Assembly (NCBI GenBank): GCA_013399115.1
Contig: VXAA01001244.1
Location: forward strand, 303,306-367,305
DNA: 64,000 nucleotides
Direction: 5' to 3'
Source: Anseranas semipalmata
Taxonomy: Eukaryota > Chordata > Aves > Anseriformes > Anseranatidae
In this document: piece by piece, positions 1 through 10,932 of the stretch
Layout of the letters: each line of letters begins with the position of its first letter
Numbering within the stretch: the stretch's first letter is position 1
Notes under the pieces: model-generated
What the model saw: only the letters and a program-made list of their open reading frames with translations
Told to the model about the DNA's origin: nothing
Databases searched by the model: none
Program-made: the position numbers and the translations under genes

Positions 1-145
1 GAGGAGGAGGAGGAGGGAGAGGGAGAGGGAGAGGAGCCGGAGCCGGAGGGGCCGCGGCGGTCGGAGATCTGCGAGGGCAGCGGCGACGAGCGCGGCAGGA
101 GGATGATCCGCAACCAGTACCGGGAGCTGATCTACAGCGTGCAGC
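1..145 (+). CDS. NSMCE4A: NSMCE4A exon 1 (5'-partial)
   Basis: The frame is open from base 1: an acidic GAG/GGA-repeat stretch, then [16 protein letters not shown]. The ATG at 103 is internal, because human Nse4A aligns across it (RQIRHQYRALINSVQQNRED), so it is not taken as the start. The exon must end at 145 (phase 1) so that C145 plus AA of exon 2 makes the second Gln of VQQNRED. The following bases are GGAAGC rather than GT. Confidence 0.85.
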
Positions 146-169
146 GGAAGCGCGGGGCGCCCTTCCTCC

Positions 170-202
<33 letters not shown>

Positions 203-3200
203 CCGGGAGCGAGCGCCGCCGGCCCGTGCCCTGGCGTTACCGTGTGAGGCTCGCCCGCCTTCCGCGGGGACTCGGAGCGTGTGGCTGCGGCCCCGCAGGC
301 AGCGGCCGCGCTTCAGCCCGCGCAAACGCCTTTAATTCCGCCTTTACTGTGCCTGAGAACGAGCCCGAATTTGGAACTGGGGGTACCAGCGTCTGCCTGG
401 CCCTGTCAGTTACGTTTTGGCTTTTCAGAAGGTGCCGTGCAGCTTGTATCGCCTCTCCAGATGGGTGCCTGTGTTTCTCCCGCTTCCACGCGTGGTTGGA
501 TTGTGTCGCTTTCCTCAGTAAAGCGTGACAAGGGTTGTTTGAGGAGGCACAGCCAAATTTAGCAGGATGTGGTGTTGGTTGTGTTCTGCTGGCTTGCTAA
601 ATTTGTGGGGTTGTTCTTATGCGAAAATACAACACGGTTTATGGATGGTCCAGTCTGTGTTTGTGTAAGAAAAACAACAGTGTTATGCCAGTGCATTGAG
701 CACATCCTTAAAAGAATGTGAGTAGTTTAGAATTGGACATCTGAAAGCCTTGTTAAATCACGCTTATACCATATTAGTGCGTATAAGTAACTGTATAACA
801 CAGTATAAGTAACTGTGTTTAACCTGGTGATCTCCAGAAATTACCAGGCATGCGTTTTTTTTGCATTTGTTCTTCATTTGTTTCTTTCCTGAAAGTCCTT
901 AATTAGCTTAAATGGGGAACACGAATGACACAAAGTATGAATGACACAGTATCTGGTAGCTGCTTTGACACAGGTATAGATATTTAACTGTAACCAAGAG
1001 GAATCTGCGATCTGCCAACTTTTGAGCTTTTAATAAAATTCCTCTTGGAGTGGTGAAATTGAATGTGTGTAATTAACACAACTTCAGTAGATGATACAGT
1101 TCTACATAAATTCCACCATGTGTAACTATATTCTGTATCTGTTATTTATAATGGGATGTGAACAAGACAGTTTTGAGTAAGGAGTAAGTGTGTATTTCTT
1201 GATACTTCCATATTTAAGTAATTTAGGATTTCATTTGTGTCTTTTCCACCTAGAAAATCGTGAGGATATGCTGAGTTCAAAAAGCAACAGACTGACAGAA
1301 GCTTTGGAAGAAGCCAATAAACTGTTCAGTGGAGGTAAAACAAATTCTGTAGTCTTTGTTAGAGGTGATTGCTTGACAGTTAGTCAAGTGTGAGTAGATG
1401 ATGCCTTAATAAACAATAAAGGCAAGAGAATCAAGTTTACATCCAAGTACTTCATCATAAATATTAAAGCATAACTTGAAATAGATAAGCTGAAGAGGAA
1501 GTGTTTGAATAAGGTGATATGAGAAAATAAAATTCATTACCTTAATTTTTATTTGCACTTAGAAATGCTTCTTGCTTTATCTTGACTTTGTAGGACAATG
1601 TACAAAAGTAGTACACAAGATGTTAGTGTAGATAGGCTTGTTTCATTTGGAGGGAAATGAAAAACATGTCAATGAAGTATGCATTTTATTCTTCAAGATA
1701 ACATTTTAGTTCTCCATGCTTGCATTTGTCAGGCTCATCCTCTACTTTTCTCTTTTTTTTTTCTAATGGAAATATAAACATTATGTAAGTAATTGCATTA
1801 GAAATCATTGCAATAAAATGATTTACAGAATACCCTGGGTATAGAGCTTTGTATGCTAAATTTTGTTAGGTTTTTGACAATTACATTTTATTAACATACT
1901 GTCTTTTTCTTCTGTAACAGTTTCCTGTGCACGAGAGGCTGCATTGGATGCCCAATTTCTTGTCTTAGCATCAAATCTAGGAAAAGAGAAAGCAAATGAG
2001 TTACGCTCAGAGATGACAACATTTGATTCACTAGCATTTGCAGAAGACTTGGTAAGTTCCAGACTCAGAATTTGCCAACAATTTTGCTAGAGGTTTGCCC
2101 TATTTGTTATAGAAATTATAAAAGGAAAGCCTCAGATTGTCAGGCAGTACCTTAACACTCTTCCTCTGAATTTCTTTGATTAACTTTCTGGTTAGTTTTG
2201 TTAATTGTTTTAGATCATGTATTCAGAATTTCTAATTTGCATAGGAGAAAATATTAACTTGCAAATGTAGGCATTTCCCCTTCCCCCACTGGCGTACTGC
2301 TGCTAGTTTATCACAGTTTAGTCAGTGCACTTAAGTATCACAGTTTAGTTCGTGCACTTAAGATGGTCTTTTATACTTTGTTTGATAGACAGTGTTCTGC
2401 AGTTTCATATTAGTTAACTCATTATCTTGTCCAATGCTTTGTGTGTTTTTGGATGAAGTTCTCAAGGTCCCATGTGACTCGCGTGAAACGGGACTGCATT
2501 ATTTGGATGTTTTTAGACATGCCACATTTGTCTGCTTTTACTGTGGCTGGATGGAAGAGTGGGTTCACAACAGCACTGAAGCAGACACTCCCCTCCCCTC
2601 CCGTTTTCAATATCTTTATCAAAATTTTTCCTGAGGAAGGATGGATTGGTGGATGCAGGCTTGGGCCAAATAAGTTGTTCTATGCTATTTGAGTAGCTAC
2701 GTTTCCTGAAAGTACATGGTGCTCAGAAACTGTGAGATACGTTGCAATTTAAGTAATGCTTTGCTGCTTCATACATTATTGAAATTCTGTTGGAATATTG
2801 GTGGTTTTATTTACCCATAGCTCTTTTTTCATTGCTTACTAATGCTGTTTAATGATTACTGCAAACAAAAAAGCTCTGTGTAAGTGGAAATCTACCACAT
2901 TAGTTCCTTACGGAAGTCATCAAGTCTTTTATCAGTGCAGCTATCGAAATAGTGGGGCTTTGTAATCATTAGGAGGTGAAAGTTTGGCTTAAGCTTATGA
3001 TGATTTGCTGGTGCAACCAGTGGCATGATGGCAGTCATCAAATTTTGTTCTTGATTTCATTGACAGGGGACTGCATAAGAAACACTACCCTCCAATTTTC
3101 TTCCGCTTCCTAATAATTAGAGAACAGAAATTCAGGTGATCTCTATCTAGGAGTGATGATAGTCTAAATAATTAAAAACATAAAAGGCTGTGCATGTTCT

Positions 3201-6200
3201 CTAATGTTTGTTGGCATCTGTAATACAAAAAATAGAGGTTTGTTGAGGGGAGGGAAAATGCATTTATTTGGAACTAATGAAATATTTCAAAGTGTAAGAC
3301 TGACTCATATTTGAAAGCTTAAGATCTCTTGAAATGAGATTTAACTTTAGTCTCCATTTTCTTACAGTGCATGCAGTTCTCTTACAGTGGTGTTTCTGTT
3401 TTGACTGACTTTGAAGAACTGCAAGTCATTCACTTCTATATGAAAATAATACATTGCTAAATAGTAATATTGGATTTTGTCATCTAGTTTAGATAAAAAT
3501 GTACCTAAATTGGAGTTTAATATCAGACAGCATGACTCTTGCCTGTATATGTCACAAGTCTGAATGTGGTTTTCTGTTTTCACTGTATCTTCAGGAAAGT
3601 CAAGGTTCTTTTGATGTACAGTGATATTAGATACTAATTTGGCCAGACAGATGCCATAATACAGTATTTTACCATTAATCTATCTACTCATCTTTCTTGA
3701 AGTGAATTTTCATTGCATTTTTTTTCTTTTGTAGCTAACATTCATGGGTATAAATCGCATAGAAGTAGATGGAAATGATAGTGATACTGAGAACATTTCA
3801 GGTGGCTATTTACCTAGTAATGCCTGGCATAAGTTGGGAGAAGCAGCAGAAAAGTACTTCAGAAGAGCACCTTCTTTTCACTACATGTAAGTTTATTTAA
3901 GGAAATAGTATATACTGCAGCACAAGCTAATGTCCCTAATTGGTGTTAATTCTGAAAACAAATTTCTTACTTATTCTGTTTAGGTTGGGATCTTTCAAGT
4001 CTGATCCTCCTGTACCAAGGCAACGGATTGAGAGGCAGAAAAAGGCTACAGGAGGAGAAGAAAAGCGGGCAATGCCTGCTCAGGTTTGTGAACTGTTATC
4101 TTTATTAATGATTTGTTATAACAAAATTATTGCAAGTGATGTCTAAATCTTTCTGTTCTTGTTTTGGGATTTGTAGTTCTGAACTGTGTAGTACTAAAGG
4201 ATCCAGGCTTTCATATTAGGCCTCCTGATTTGTTTTGTGTGGACTGCAGTATTTCATTGAGTGGAATGAAATAATAGGGTTTACAGACTATTTGTTTATT
4301 TTTATTTTCCCTGCTAGTTTCTAGTTTTTTTGTTGTTGTTGCTGTTGACAAAGATTCACTTCCAAGAATGGTCTTTCAAACAGATTTGTAAATATTAAAA
4401 ATGTCTACAATGAGTAGACTGATCTACCAAAATCATAAAAAGGTCTAGGCAGCTTGTATGGCATTCCTACTTATCAAGAGGTCTAAAATGCCTGGTCATA
4501 CCTGCAGAACTGTGACAAAATGCAGCAGAGAAAGATCTTGGTGGTTTGTAGTAGGTTTTTTTGTTTGTTTGTTTGTTTTTTGTTTTTTTTGGTTTTTTAA
4601 GCTTATTTTTGTCAGTTTTAAGAGAGGAAGATGATGATAAATGTCTCATGAAGAATGAGAATTTCCAGCTTACTGAGATTTTGCAACTCTGATAGTATTT
4701 TTATGAAATTATTTTGTTTCTGAGATTCTTTTGCATTTCTAAGATGTTGATACATCTCAAAGAGGAAAGAAGTTGAATTGATAAGTAGTAAAGAAAATGA
4801 TAAATATTCTGCTTGCCTACCTTTTCACTTGCATAGTTGGCCATGTTCCAGATTGAAATGCCTGGAACAGCAATCATCATCAGAAGAGACCAAGACAAAT
4901 TCAAATTAGCTTATTTGCTCTGACACACATTGCTTTGAAAAGAAATGAAAAAAACTTTTTTTTAAGTTAATGTATTTTCAACTTTTATTTAAAAAAGAAG
5001 TGTCCAAGTTTGTGGCATTCACATAGAAATTTGGTTAACAAAAGCAAACTGATTAGCTCACTTAAACATTATTTTCTCTACTTCCTGTTTCTCTGTCTTT
5101 AGTCTGTCAGAATGGCAGAAGTCAAAGACCTCACAGAAGTTCTTGCACTTTTCAGTTTTCTCCCCAGTCATCGCTGGGGGGTGAGAGGGAGCGAGCGAAC
5201 TTACAGACAAAACCAGGACAACATGAAAACTTAAGTGTCTTTTCTGGAAAAAAAAAAAAATAGATCTTAATGAACTGCCCTTCTGCATGTATAAATAAAC
5301 TTATTTATTAAACTCACAAGCTATGTACCACTAGGGGTAACTCAATTCCCCAGAACTGTTTGAAAGTAGAAGAGCAGACCTGTAAATAAGCTCAAAAGAT
5401 ATAAACTGTGACCTTTCAGTTTGATATTGTACAATGGGAATTTCATTCCCAAAGCACTTTGTAAGTTATCTCATGTTTACATAAGTGTGTCCGTAACCGC
5501 ATGTGTGGCACAGAGAGAAAATTTTATCTTTTACATAATGTGTTCATAAAAGGCCCATTTCATATTCTTGTCTTCTAACAGTGGTTATATGAGATGAAAC
5601 TATGATTCTTTCTTCCAGTTAAAAAAAATGGAGGAGTCCCATCAGGAAGCTACAGAAAAAGAAGTAGAGAGGATCTTGGGTTTATTACAGACTCACTTTA
5701 AAAATGATCGTAAGTATGATTCAGTTCAGCTTTTATCTCGGTAACTTGAGAAAAGGAGTACCCTTCATCTTCCACAGTCAAGAGTTGTTAAACTGTGGAA
5801 AAAAAATTAGGTGGTGTTAGTAGGTAGAAATCTTTATGCTGAAGGTCATGTACAGACTAGATATTCTTTACACACACTAATCAGTTGGGGTTTCACATAA
5901 TCACAGAATAGTTGAGGTTGGAAGGGACCTCTGGGGGGGTCATCTGTTCCAACCCCCTTGCCCGTGTGAAGCCACCTAGGGCCAGTTGCCCAGGACCACG
6001 TCCTGCTCTTGAACATCTCCAGCGATGGATATTCCACAACCTTTCTATTTGATAGCAAAGTGAATTTAAATCCTACCCTCTTCTTAGTAGTACAAGCCTT
6101 TTTTTTTTTTTTCTTTTTTTTCTTTTTTTTTTTTTTTTTTGAAGAAGGAAATCAAATAGTGACATACTTAGAAATTGGTGTGTGTGCACACATACACATG

Positions 6201-8969
6201 CCCCACAAAAGACAAAATGAAATATTCTCTGGAAATTTTCTTTCTGCATGTATGCAATTGGGAATTCAGCACTGCAGTAAAGTTTCCATAAACATTTACT
6301 TAGCTTTTAAAGTGAGTAGTGATGTTAGGTTTGTGTTTACATATATTAGCTCTGTGTATATCATCTGTTCTGTTGACTAACCCATTTTTACATCTCCAGC
6401 TTGTACACCTATTTTCTTCTTTGATCTTGTGATTGATCCAAACTCTTTTGCACGCACTGTGGAAAACATCTTTCATGTGTCCTTCATTATAAGGGTAAGG
6501 CAAGACATATTCTTGAAATCTTATTTTAGATGCTGGAATTATATGGAAATCTTGATTCATTATTTTGTGTGGTATTGAAATACTAGGATTTAAATATTAG
6601 GATTCAAATATTAGGATTCCTGACATGTTTTCCACAAACATTCTATGATACTTTAGTAATTGAATAAAAATGAAAATAGACTATTTTTTTACTAGATTTT
6701 TTCTTACTACTCCAGTCAGTTTGTCAACAAAACAATAGTAAACTTTTTGATATCAATATTCTTTTCAAAAAAGCATTCTAGTGTACATATATTATTATAG
6801 AAGAGTATTCACAGAGTATAGAAGAGTTACTGAGATTGTAGAGAAGTATTTTCTTTTAATAATCACTTGATTAAAAATGTCCCTTTAGACGACAATGACA
6901 AGAAGCTTATTATGCTGCATAATAATGTTTAAACATTGAAAATTCAGAGGGTGTAGCTATATATCTGTATAGCTGTATGTCTGTTTTAGACCATTTTTGG
7001 AAAGTTTATTCATGAGTGAAGTTTTGGAAATTGTACCTTTTATTCCGGAAGATCTTGGTGTCTATACCTGTTTGTTTGTTTCTCAAGCATTATGACTGGC
7101 TTTCATTTTCGTGCTTTCATTCTCGCATATTCATTGATTTATAAATTCATCTAAAGGTTGTTTTGAACCAAATATCTTATTTTCCACAAAAGGTTCTTTT
7201 GCAATGTATTATGTTATATTTCAATCCATGTATTTATTGAATTCAGGAAAAGAGAAAAAAATAAAAATACGTTTTGACTAAATTCAGTGCTTTGTTGTAT
7301 ATAGTGATGCAATTATGAAGGATTAACACAAGTATATTTAATGAATGACAATGATTTTTAGATCAAATTTTTATAATCCAGGAGTCACCAACTGTCCTAT
7401 AGCAACTGCATCCTCCTTTATAAGTGCTATAATTAAATATATTTTTCTATTTTGTTCAATATATGTATTTGTTTATGATGATGCAATATTATAGTAATGA
7501 ATATTTAAACATATCAGTGCATTATCTTAATTAGATCTAATATCTGAAATCTTAAATCCCGTTGTCTTTTTAGGATGGTCTTGCAAGATTAAAGCTGGAT
7601 GATGATAAATTGCCAGTAATAGGTAAGTAAGCCTAGCTTTAAAAGACTAATTGTTTTTTGTTATAACATTGGAAAGTAGCTACATCTTATGCATTCACAA
7701 AGCTTCAGGTATATGTTTAGCTGCAAAAGCAGAGATCTGGGGATAAGCTGTGAATGTGATTGAAAAGATTTATAGAAGTAATTGAAAAGGTTGAGACTCT
7801 TTAAACAGAAATACGGAGAAAGTCCATTGTGCTGATTTATACAACTTAATTCAATTAATGGAAGTAAAAGGTTATTCTGCTACCTTATAAGTGGTATTTT
7901 GATTAATAATAATAGGAATACTGCTATGCTTTGAGACAAGATATTTTGCATGCAAGAGGTTTCCTTTCTCTGAGTTAAAAAGTGCTGCAACTTTAAAACA
8001 GTTGAAAAGGAAATGCCATCCTATGTATGAGGTCTCCAGCTTTCACTCTCACAGGGTATCAGTGGGATTAAGACTTGATGGGATTTCATACACAATTAAA
8101 CACTTAGGCCTTTCTGGGACTCTGAAAAAAGTTAGTTTCTAAATTTTTAAGGGTTACTGTTAGAGAGGATTGATCGTTGCGAAGCTTTTGTGTTCCTGAA
8201 GGAAACTGACTTTACAACTGTAAAGATTATGAAAATACAATATTTTGAACAGAGCCTGTAAAAAACAATGAAGAAAGAAAGGATGACCATAGTAATCGAG
8301 CACGGAACCAAGTTGTCATTTCCCTGAGCCATCAAGAATGGAAGGTATAATAGATAGCACTTGATAACTTTGATTCATTTTTTTTTTTCCAAACTGTAAG
8401 AATACATCTGAGAGCTGTGCAGATATGTACTCAGAAGAGGATAGGTGTTCTGCATATATTATCACTGCATTTAATTTTACGGATTCTAGAACAGCTGCAA
8501 ATCTAATTAATGTCTTCAACTGCAAGAAAACTGGGAAGTGGCATAACAATTTCATCTTTGATACATGAAGCCCTGTCAGTTTAAATGCTTTTAACTTGTG
8601 CAGTGACTCACTGTTACTGCTTTATGAGGACTGCGTAACTACAGAATCTTTCTTCCCTTATGTGTGATGCATGCTTCTAGAGGGGAAGTACTCGCTGTCT
8701 GCTATTTTTTGATAAATCTTCCACAAAAACTTTCTTAGCCCATACAGCTTTTCTTCTTTGTCACTCAGAACATGTAGAATAGATTTGGTCATAATAACTT
8801 TGTTACTTATCTGGCAGTAATTGCAATTGTATCAAAAGAGTTTTGGTTCATGTAACTTACATACCCTTCTGTCATTTCTAACCAGGACATCGTAAAAACA
8901 TTTGAAATAACAGAACCCATGATCAGCCCTCCTTGTCATAGCAATGAAGATGAAATGGAGATAGCTTAA
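1..8969 (+). CDS. NSMCE4A: NSMCE4A, SMC5/6 complex subunit Nse4A (5'-partial, 10 coding exons)
   Basis: Nse4 is the kleisin of the SMC5/6 complex, which acts in DNA repair and chromosome maintenance in the nucleus; it bridges the SMC5 and SMC6 heads and binds Nse1/Nse3. Joined exons are 1-145, 1254-1334, 1921-2051, 3735-3886, 3984-4083, 5619-5709, 6400-6494, 7574-7622, 8253-8344 and 8886-8969. They sum to 1020 nt with matching phases, so 339 residues plus TAA; the human protein is about 385, so roughly 45 N-terminal residues lie upstream of the window. Family hallmarks are YRELIYSVQ followed by QNREDML (N-terminal helices), [40 protein letters not shown] and [20 protein letters not shown] with SFIIRDG (C-terminal winged-helix Nse4_C region). 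The extreme visible N-terminus is Glu/Gly/Pro-rich. The paralogue NSMCE4B/EID3 is intronless, so this multi-exon gene is NSMCE4A. All internal introns are GT-AG except intron 1, which starts GG. Confidence 0.95.
160..204 (+). repeat. CT-rich (cctcctcctcttcctc) microsatellite
   Basis: An almost pure pyrimidine run directly downstream of exon 1. It is complementary in kind to the purine (GAG/GGA) run at 1-35. Confidence 0.85.
1254..1334 (+). CDS. NSMCE4A: NSMCE4A exon 2
   Basis: The acceptor is ttttccacctag and the donor is gtaaaa. It encodes [20 protein letters not shown] then NKLFSG, phase 1 in and phase 1 out. This is the N-terminal helical region that contacts the SMC6 neck in the family. 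Confidence 0.93.
1921..2051 (+). CDS. NSMCE4A: NSMCE4A exon 3
   Basis: The acceptor is tctgtaacag and the donor is gtaagt. It encodes [20 protein letters not shown] followed by [12 protein letters not shown] and [12 protein letters not shown]. It closes in phase 0. It is one of the best conserved parts of Nse4, in the region that binds Nse3. Confidence 0.95.
2309..2362 (+). repeat. 27-bp tandem direct repeat, two copies
   Basis: tatcacagtttagtcagtgc plus acttaag (2309-2335) is repeated immediately at 2336-2362 with two changed bases. It lies in NSMCE4A intron 3. Confidence 0.9.
3735..3886 (+). CDS. NSMCE4A: NSMCE4A exon 4
   Basis: The acceptor is tttcttttgtag and the donor is gtaagt. It encodes [40 protein letters not shown] and [11 protein letters not shown]. 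The DGNDSDTEN stretch is acidic and less conserved than its flanks. It ends in phase 2; the split Met codon is completed by exon 5. Confidence 0.94.
3984..4083 (+). CDS. NSMCE4A: NSMCE4A exon 5
   Basis: Only 97 nt of intron separate it from exon 4. It encodes [20 protein letters not shown] and [13 protein letters not shown], a basic linker leading into the C-terminal domain. The donor (cag|gtttgt) is weak against consensus. Confidence 0.94.
5619..5709 (+). CDS. NSMCE4A: NSMCE4A exon 6
   Basis: The acceptor is ttcttccag and the donor is gtaagt. It encodes [20 protein letters not shown] and [10 protein letters not shown], nearly identical to the human [22 protein letters not shown] block. This is the start of the Nse4 C-terminal domain. 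Confidence 0.96.
5898..6050 (-). mobile_element. CR1 LINE 3'-end fragment
   Basis: The plus strand reads aatcacagaatagttgaggt then tggaagggacctctgg, the reverse complement of the CR1 3' end. It is followed by the typical accacgtcctgctcttgaacatctccagcgatgg block. It is truncated, and a poly-T run lies just downstream (about 6100-6140) in intron 6 of NSMCE4A. Confidence 0.88.
6097..6140 (+). repeat. Poly-T tract
   Basis: More than 40 bases, almost all T with two single C interruptions, 50 bases beyond the CR1 fragment in NSMCE4A intron 6. Confidence 0.9.
6400..6494 (+). CDS. NSMCE4A: NSMCE4A exon 7
   Basis: The acceptor is catctccag and the donor is gtaagg. It encodes [20 protein letters not shown] and [12 protein letters not shown], the core of the C-terminal domain (human [25 protein letters not shown]). 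Confidence 0.96.
6578..6617 (+). repeat. Short tandem repeat (aaatattaggattc)
   Basis: Three adjacent, slightly diverged copies of a roughly 14-bp unit: aaatactaggattt, aaatattaggattc, aaatattaggattc. Confidence 0.75.
7574..7622 (+). CDS. NSMCE4A: NSMCE4A exon 8
   Basis: This 49-nt exon encodes [16 protein letters not shown], matching human DGFARIRLDQDRLPVI. The acceptor is gtctttttag and the donor is gtaagt; the exon ends in phase 1. Confidence 0.95.
8253..8344 (+). CDS. NSMCE4A: NSMCE4A exon 9
   Basis: The acceptor is attttgaacag, with a poor pyrimidine tract, and the donor is gtataa. It encodes [20 protein letters not shown] and [11 protein letters not shown], matching human EPVSINEEN...VRNQGIIALSYRDWEE in layout. 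The first half is a fast-evolving polar linker. Confidence 0.88.
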
Positions 8970-8977
8970 TTATTCAA
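8886..8977 (+). CDS. NSMCE4A: NSMCE4A exon 10 with stop codon at 8967-8969
   Basis: It encodes [20 protein letters not shown] and EDEMEIA, then TAA. The first half matches human EIVKTFEISEPVI; the tail after the Pro residues differs from the human end. A good donor (caa|gtaagt) follows the stop after 8 nt, so the 3'UTR appears to be spliced. Bases 8970-8977 are untranslated. Confidence 0.9.
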
Positions 8978-9510
8978 GTAAGTTTTTTTTTTTTTTTTTA
9001 AATCAAACTAAATAAGGGTACAGTGCATGAGTTCCTTGTTCATGTGGAAGAACTGCTGAGAAATACCTGTGATATACATGTAGAAACAGTATAAGTAGGG
9101 TAATTGTGTAACATTCTGACTGTTTCTACCTTCTTGATCTCTTCCTGGGTCAAAACGTCATCTGTTCTTCTACTTGGTAATTAACTGAAAAGGTCTTTAT
9201 TTTTACCTTTGGTGATCGGTCAAGTGGTACACTTCAGTTCATTTTTGAAATTGTATGTGGGTATCTGAAATGTAATGCTGTGAAAAGTCATAGCATAGTT
9301 TCTGTATTTTTTTATATATATATTTTTTAACACACTGACAGCTGATCTTGTTAAGAATAGTCTGAAGAAGGGCTTAGGGAAGCAGGAAGGGAAGACAGCC
9401 TGGTTCCCTCCAAAATCCTCTAAACAATAGTACTGAATTACTTTATTATCACAACTGTGTGGTAAGTTATAAATCTTAATTCTTACTGTTTTTTGTTTTT
9501 CAACCCCCAG

Positions 9511-9605
9511 GTGCCTTGAAGAAAAATATTTTACATTGTTTCCTTCAAATAAGATTTTATGTGTATATATTGTAATATTAAATTTATTTTTATTGGAATG
9601 TTTTG
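9511..9605 (+). other. NSMCE4A: NSMCE4A 3'UTR exon
   Basis: A strong acceptor (tttttcaacccccag) ends at 9510. About 95 nt of AT-rich sequence follow, with a polyadenylation hexamer near the end. The end at about 9605 is an estimate from the signal position and the GT-rich bases just after it. Without this splice, the UTR would simply run through the intron sequence 8978-9510. Confidence 0.6.
9577..9582 (+). terminator. NSMCE4A: Polyadenylation signal ATTAAA of NSMCE4A
   Basis: ATTAAA is the commonest variant of the AATAAA hexamer. A T/GT-rich stretch (tttttattggaatgttttgg) follows within 30 nt, as expected for the downstream element. Confidence 0.6.
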
Positions 9606-10680
9606 GTACTTTAAGCTGTTTTGTTTATACGTGTCACAGTTACCGTATACTTTCAATTTATTATGGCTTTAGTTATTGCTTTCTGTAAAGTTTACTGACA
9701 CCTTTAAAAGCTTTCATAAAAATGAAATGCTGTCCCCCTTCTTTCATCCATTATCTCTCACCAATAACAGCTTGCAAGTGGAATTTACATGGTTAACCAT
9801 CTCTGCTGTGATAATCTTGTTATCTAGATGGTGTTGGGTACCACAGGAGAAATAGAACAGAAAGACAGTATCATACTCTTGGAAACCTAGATTCAACTTT
9901 GGAAATTTTAGTCTCAGAATTACAGATAAAAATTCCTCCTTCCTTTTTTCCCAAGTTTATCGTGTCAAAGAATCGCAGAATATCCCGAGTTGGAAGGGAC
10001 CCACAAGGATTGTCAAGTCCAACTCCTGGCTCCACACAGGACCACCCAAAAATCAGACTAGTACTCTGCTTGAAATTCCAGTTCACCAGTAGATGACTGA
10101 AGAATGCAATAGGCTATTGATCTGTCCTGCTGCTAGCAGCACTGTTGGAGGATGGTAATATGTGGCCAGGCAGTGAGGGTACTTCAAAATGGGCAGTCTG
10201 ATCATCTTTTGTCATCTACAATGCCCCGAGAGCTATGTTTGTTCAGGCTGCTATGCCAGCTCCTGGTATGTCCTGAAAATTATCAGGTTATTTACTTCTG
10301 AAGGCTAGGGTGAAAAAAGCATCGAATGGCTCAGTGAAATGGGGCTAGAGTATTTTGCACTGATGTAAATGAGCACCAGATCAGGTATATTCATGTCTGT
10401 TGTCAATGCTGCTGATGTCATGACTGCTTTTTGATGCTAACTATTGTACTGGCAAGTTGTAGGAGCCTCCTTTGTGCCTCGCTGTGTCGCCTCCCCTGGA
10501 AGATGGCTGAGGGTAACCCGCATGTAGGATTGGTTCTTGAGAACACTCGGGGTGGGTAAAATGATTTGATGGATCCAGTGCAGATATTTTACTTTGCTTC
10601 GGAAATGTAATTAGTACTTCCTGGCTGTGCTCTGGTATTTGTGTGCTGCTTAGTGTAATTATAATGCACAATTAATTAAG
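9606..10680. other. NSMCE4A-ATE1 intergenic spacer
   Basis: About 1.1 kb between the NSMCE4A poly(A) site and the CpG-rich ATE1 5' region. One CR1 fragment is present (9969-10080). No convincing ORF or RNA gene was seen. Confidence 0.75.
9969..10080 (-). mobile_element. CR1 LINE 3'-end fragment
   Basis: The plus strand reads agaatcgcagaatatcccga then gttggaagggacccacaagg, followed by ccaactcctggctccacaca and ggaccacccaaaaatcagac. This is the reverse complement of a common CR1 subfamily 3' end, the same type as the copy at 54155. The right end is eroded. Confidence 0.88.
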
Positions 10681-10932
10681 AGCTGTGGCGGCGTGAAGTA
10701 GGCAGAGCGCTATTCCTAGCTTCAGCAGTAACTTCACTGGGTTAGAGGGAAATTACTTCGCCGTGCGGTACTTCTGTAGCTGCAACGCAGTCCGTCAGCG
10801 GCTCCGTGCTACCTCTGCACGCCCAGCCAACGGGGGAAGCCCCGGCCCCCGCTCCCAGCGCCTCCAGCCCGCTTCGTCCCCGCGGAGCCGCGGGGCTGCG
10901 GCCGGGCGGGGCGCTGCGGGGCGGGCGCCGCT

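Larger units (their letters stand above)
1..330 (+). promoter_or_regulatory. CpG-rich 5' end of NSMCE4A (partial)
   Basis: GC-rich, CpG-dense sequence covers exon 1 and the start of intron 1, in sharp contrast to the AT-rich sequence after about 520. It is probably the downstream half of the gene's promoter CpG island; the transcription start lies outside the window. Confidence 0.65.
146..8885 (+). other. NSMCE4A: NSMCE4A introns 1-9
   Basis: Introns lie at 146-1253, 1335-1920, 2052-3734, 3887-3983, 4084-5618, 5710-6399, 6495-7573, 7623-8252 and 8345-8885. They are AT-rich. Contents seen are a CT microsatellite near 160-204, a 27-bp direct repeat at 2309-2362, T/G-rich tracts near 4550-4600, a CR1 fragment at 5898-6050 followed by a poly-T run at about 6100-6140, and a short tandem repeat at 6578-6617. 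No nested gene or RNA gene was recognised. Confidence 0.8.

Noticed and set aside
103..528. ATG-initiated 141-codon frame at 103
   Set aside because: The first part is NSMCE4A exon 1, but codons after 145 are intron; the Leu-rich stretch is the translated CT microsatellite. The ATG is internal to the real protein.
281..562. 93-codon frame in NSMCE4A intron 1
   Set aside because: It is GC-rich intron sequence with no family resemblance and is contradicted by the exon structure.
6009..6380. 123-codon frame with a poly-Phe run
   Set aside because: It is produced by a CR1 tail plus the poly-T tract; not a gene.
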